From: Cafeteria roenbergensis
Taxonomy: Eukaryota > Sar > Bigyra > Bicosoecida > Cafeteriaceae
NCBI GenBank assembly: GCA_008330645.1
Contig: VLTN01000052.1
Coordinates: 62,001-126,000 of the forward strand
Length of the DNA stretch: 64,000 nt
Direction of reading: 5' to 3'
Both the position numbers and the translations under genes were made by a program. Below, in pieces: positions 62,816-64,000 of the stretch. The first letter of the stretch is position 1. Each line of letters starts with the position of its first letter. The notes under the pieces were generated by a model. It was not told where the DNA came from and did no database searches. It worked only from the letters and a program-made list of their open reading frames with translations.

Positions 62816-64000
62816 ATGCAGCATCTTCTAGCTGTCCTGGCGTGCGCCACGGCAGCAGCAGCGTCGACCCAGGTGAGGAGCCTGTTGCGCGCTCCGGGCA
62901 AGGCTGGACGGATCCGTCCGGAACAGACGCGCTGGCTGTTTTCGTGGTGTGTTCCTGGCCAGCTCGCCTCTCTCCCGTTGGCCCCCTCCCCAGCCGCCCC
63001 CTCGCCCCTCCTTGGTCGTCCGCCCGCCCCTGCAACCCGCGACATTGGGCCGAGCGGCGCCCGCCGCCCCGGCAGACGGGCTCCGGCTCGCGGGCCGCGG
63101 GTTGAGCGCGCCACGTGCTCGGAAGCCTTTTGGTTGCTGCTCAGCGACAGTTGACGCGTGCCGTGCCCGTGTGCTCGCCCATCCTGCGCTCCCGCGTCCA
63201 CGCCTCCGCCCCATCCCCCGTGCTTCCGCGCAAACGTCGCCCTGTGCGCTGGCCCGCCGCAGATCATCGCTGGCGGCACGGCCACGACCACCATCAACTC
63301 GGACACGGGCAAGATGAGCGTGCAGACTGCCGGCAGCTCCTCTGCAGCAGTCAGCGCAATGCTCGCGTCTGTTGTCGAGCTCGACTCTGACGGCCAGGAG
63401 CTCTCCTCTGGCACCAGCACCCAGCACAAGGTGTCCTTTTCGGCGTCCGGCTCGGGCGCCTTCTCGCTGGGCTCCATCACGGCGGACGCCTCGTTCGGCG
63501 TGAGCGCCCAGGCGTCCACGTCCACCAGCACCGGCACGCTCATCACCGGTGTGCCCAGCCTCTCCGTGTCGAACCAGATCCTCGTGTACCAGGCCGAGGG
63601 CACCGCTATGCCCGAGGGGTCGGGCGGCCTCTCCGTGCTCGTGTCCAACGGCACGGCCGAGATGCGCACCAGCATCAGCGGCTGGCCCTGGTGCCTCTCC
63701 AGCGGCGGCGACCTCCTCAACAACTGCGTGCTCGGCACGCTCCGCAAGGCGGGCGCCTTCCTCGAGCTCGAGTACCAGTTCGAGACGCGCAAGGAGGCTA
63801 TGCTGTCGCAGAGCAGCGATCTGATGGTCGCGTACGACATCGGCGGCGGCGCCGAGCTCGTCCTCAGCAAGCGTGCCAAGGTCGCAGGCTCCTACGTCGC
63901 CCTGGCCGAGGGGTACCCCAAGGTCACCGCCTCGTCCGCCACGTCCCTCACGATGAAGGTCCGCATCCCCAAGGGCAGCGCCACCGGCACCGTCGACATC
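62816..64000 (+). CDS. Secreted beta-rich protein of unknown function (3'-truncated by window)
   Basis: Two exons are visible (62816-62872, 63263 to beyond 64000), giving at least 265 residues. The intron is 390 bases with GTGAGG and CCGCAG in phase 0, and the frame stays open to the window edge. Exon 1 encodes just a signal peptide (MQHLLAVLACATAAAASTQ). The mature part is rich in Ser, Thr, Gly, Ala and Val with alternating strands: MLASVVELDSDGQELSSG, FSLGSITADASFGVSAQAS, ISGWPWCLSSGGDLLNNC and FLELEYQFETRKEA. Loosely, the order VVELDSDG...GWPWC...C recalls secreted matrix-like proteins of unknown function found in marine protists and corals, but I am not sure of this. A cell-surface or extracellular role is inferred from the signal peptide and composition. 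Confidence 0.75.

Noticed and set aside
1-64000. CRISPR arrays, prophage, bacterial insertion sequences or operons
   Set aside because: None is visible; spliceosomal introns and the gene content show a eukaryotic nuclear genome, and the short tandem repeats lack unique spacers.

Overview
This is a gene-dense, very GC-rich stretch of a eukaryotic nuclear genome. Nineteen spliceosomal introns can be placed in ten genes. Sixteen have GTGAG donors, two GTGCG and one GTTAG, and all have CAG acceptors, many behind C-rich tracts. The gene set is eukaryotic: NSUN2-type RNA methyltransferase, myosin, GAF-PDE, a bromodomain/PHD protein, Ost-alpha-type membrane protein, STK16-type kinase, an FG-type nucleoporin and a selenoprotein glutathione peroxidase. 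A plant/protist-style hybrid histidine kinase, giant low-complexity proteins, short introns and no photosynthesis genes suggest a unicellular protist. A stramenopile is my best guess (a Cafeteria-like bicosoecid or an Aureococcus-like pelagophyte), but the taxon is inference only.

Layout, left to right. 0.1-4.3 kb: an ER-retained SUMF-fold protein (+), an NTF2/SnoaL-like protein (-) and an IQ-motif coiled-coil protein (-). 4.7-8.4 kb: NSUN2 (+), divergent from the IQ gene. 8.7-15.8 kb: a 2272-residue hybrid histidine kinase (-) whose first exon lies upstream of its long open frame. 16.4-18.9 kb: an unrecognised basic protein (-), divergent from an N-myristoylation-type EF-hand protein (19.2-20.6 kb, +). 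20.6-24.8 kb: an STK16-like kinase (-) and an Ost-alpha/TMEM184-like membrane protein (+), divergent. 25.1-27.1 kb: a Nup35-like protein (-). 28.5-39.0 kb: a 3254-residue bromodomain/PHD/acetyltransferase-like protein (+). 39.4-45.6 kb: a myosin (-). 46.4-49.8 kb: two glutathione peroxidases in tandem (+), the first with an in-frame UGA at the catalytic selenocysteine. 50.2-61.0 kb: a 3249-residue GAF-PDE (+). 62.8 kb to the right edge: the 5' part of a secreted protein (+).

There is no operon-like pathway, only independent housekeeping, signalling, chromatin, cytoskeletal and redox genes. Two genome-wide features stand out. First, short DNA words (GGCTCTGCCGGC, GCGGTTTCGC, GGAAGGATC) recur on both strands, in different reading frames and between genes, so they appear to spread or be kept at the DNA level. 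Second, conserved domains of the kinase, phosphodiesterase, myosin and chromatin protein are interrupted by long Ala/Ser/Gly-rich insertions that often contain these words. All exon models come from splice consensus, reading phase and protein-family continuity; no transcript data were available.
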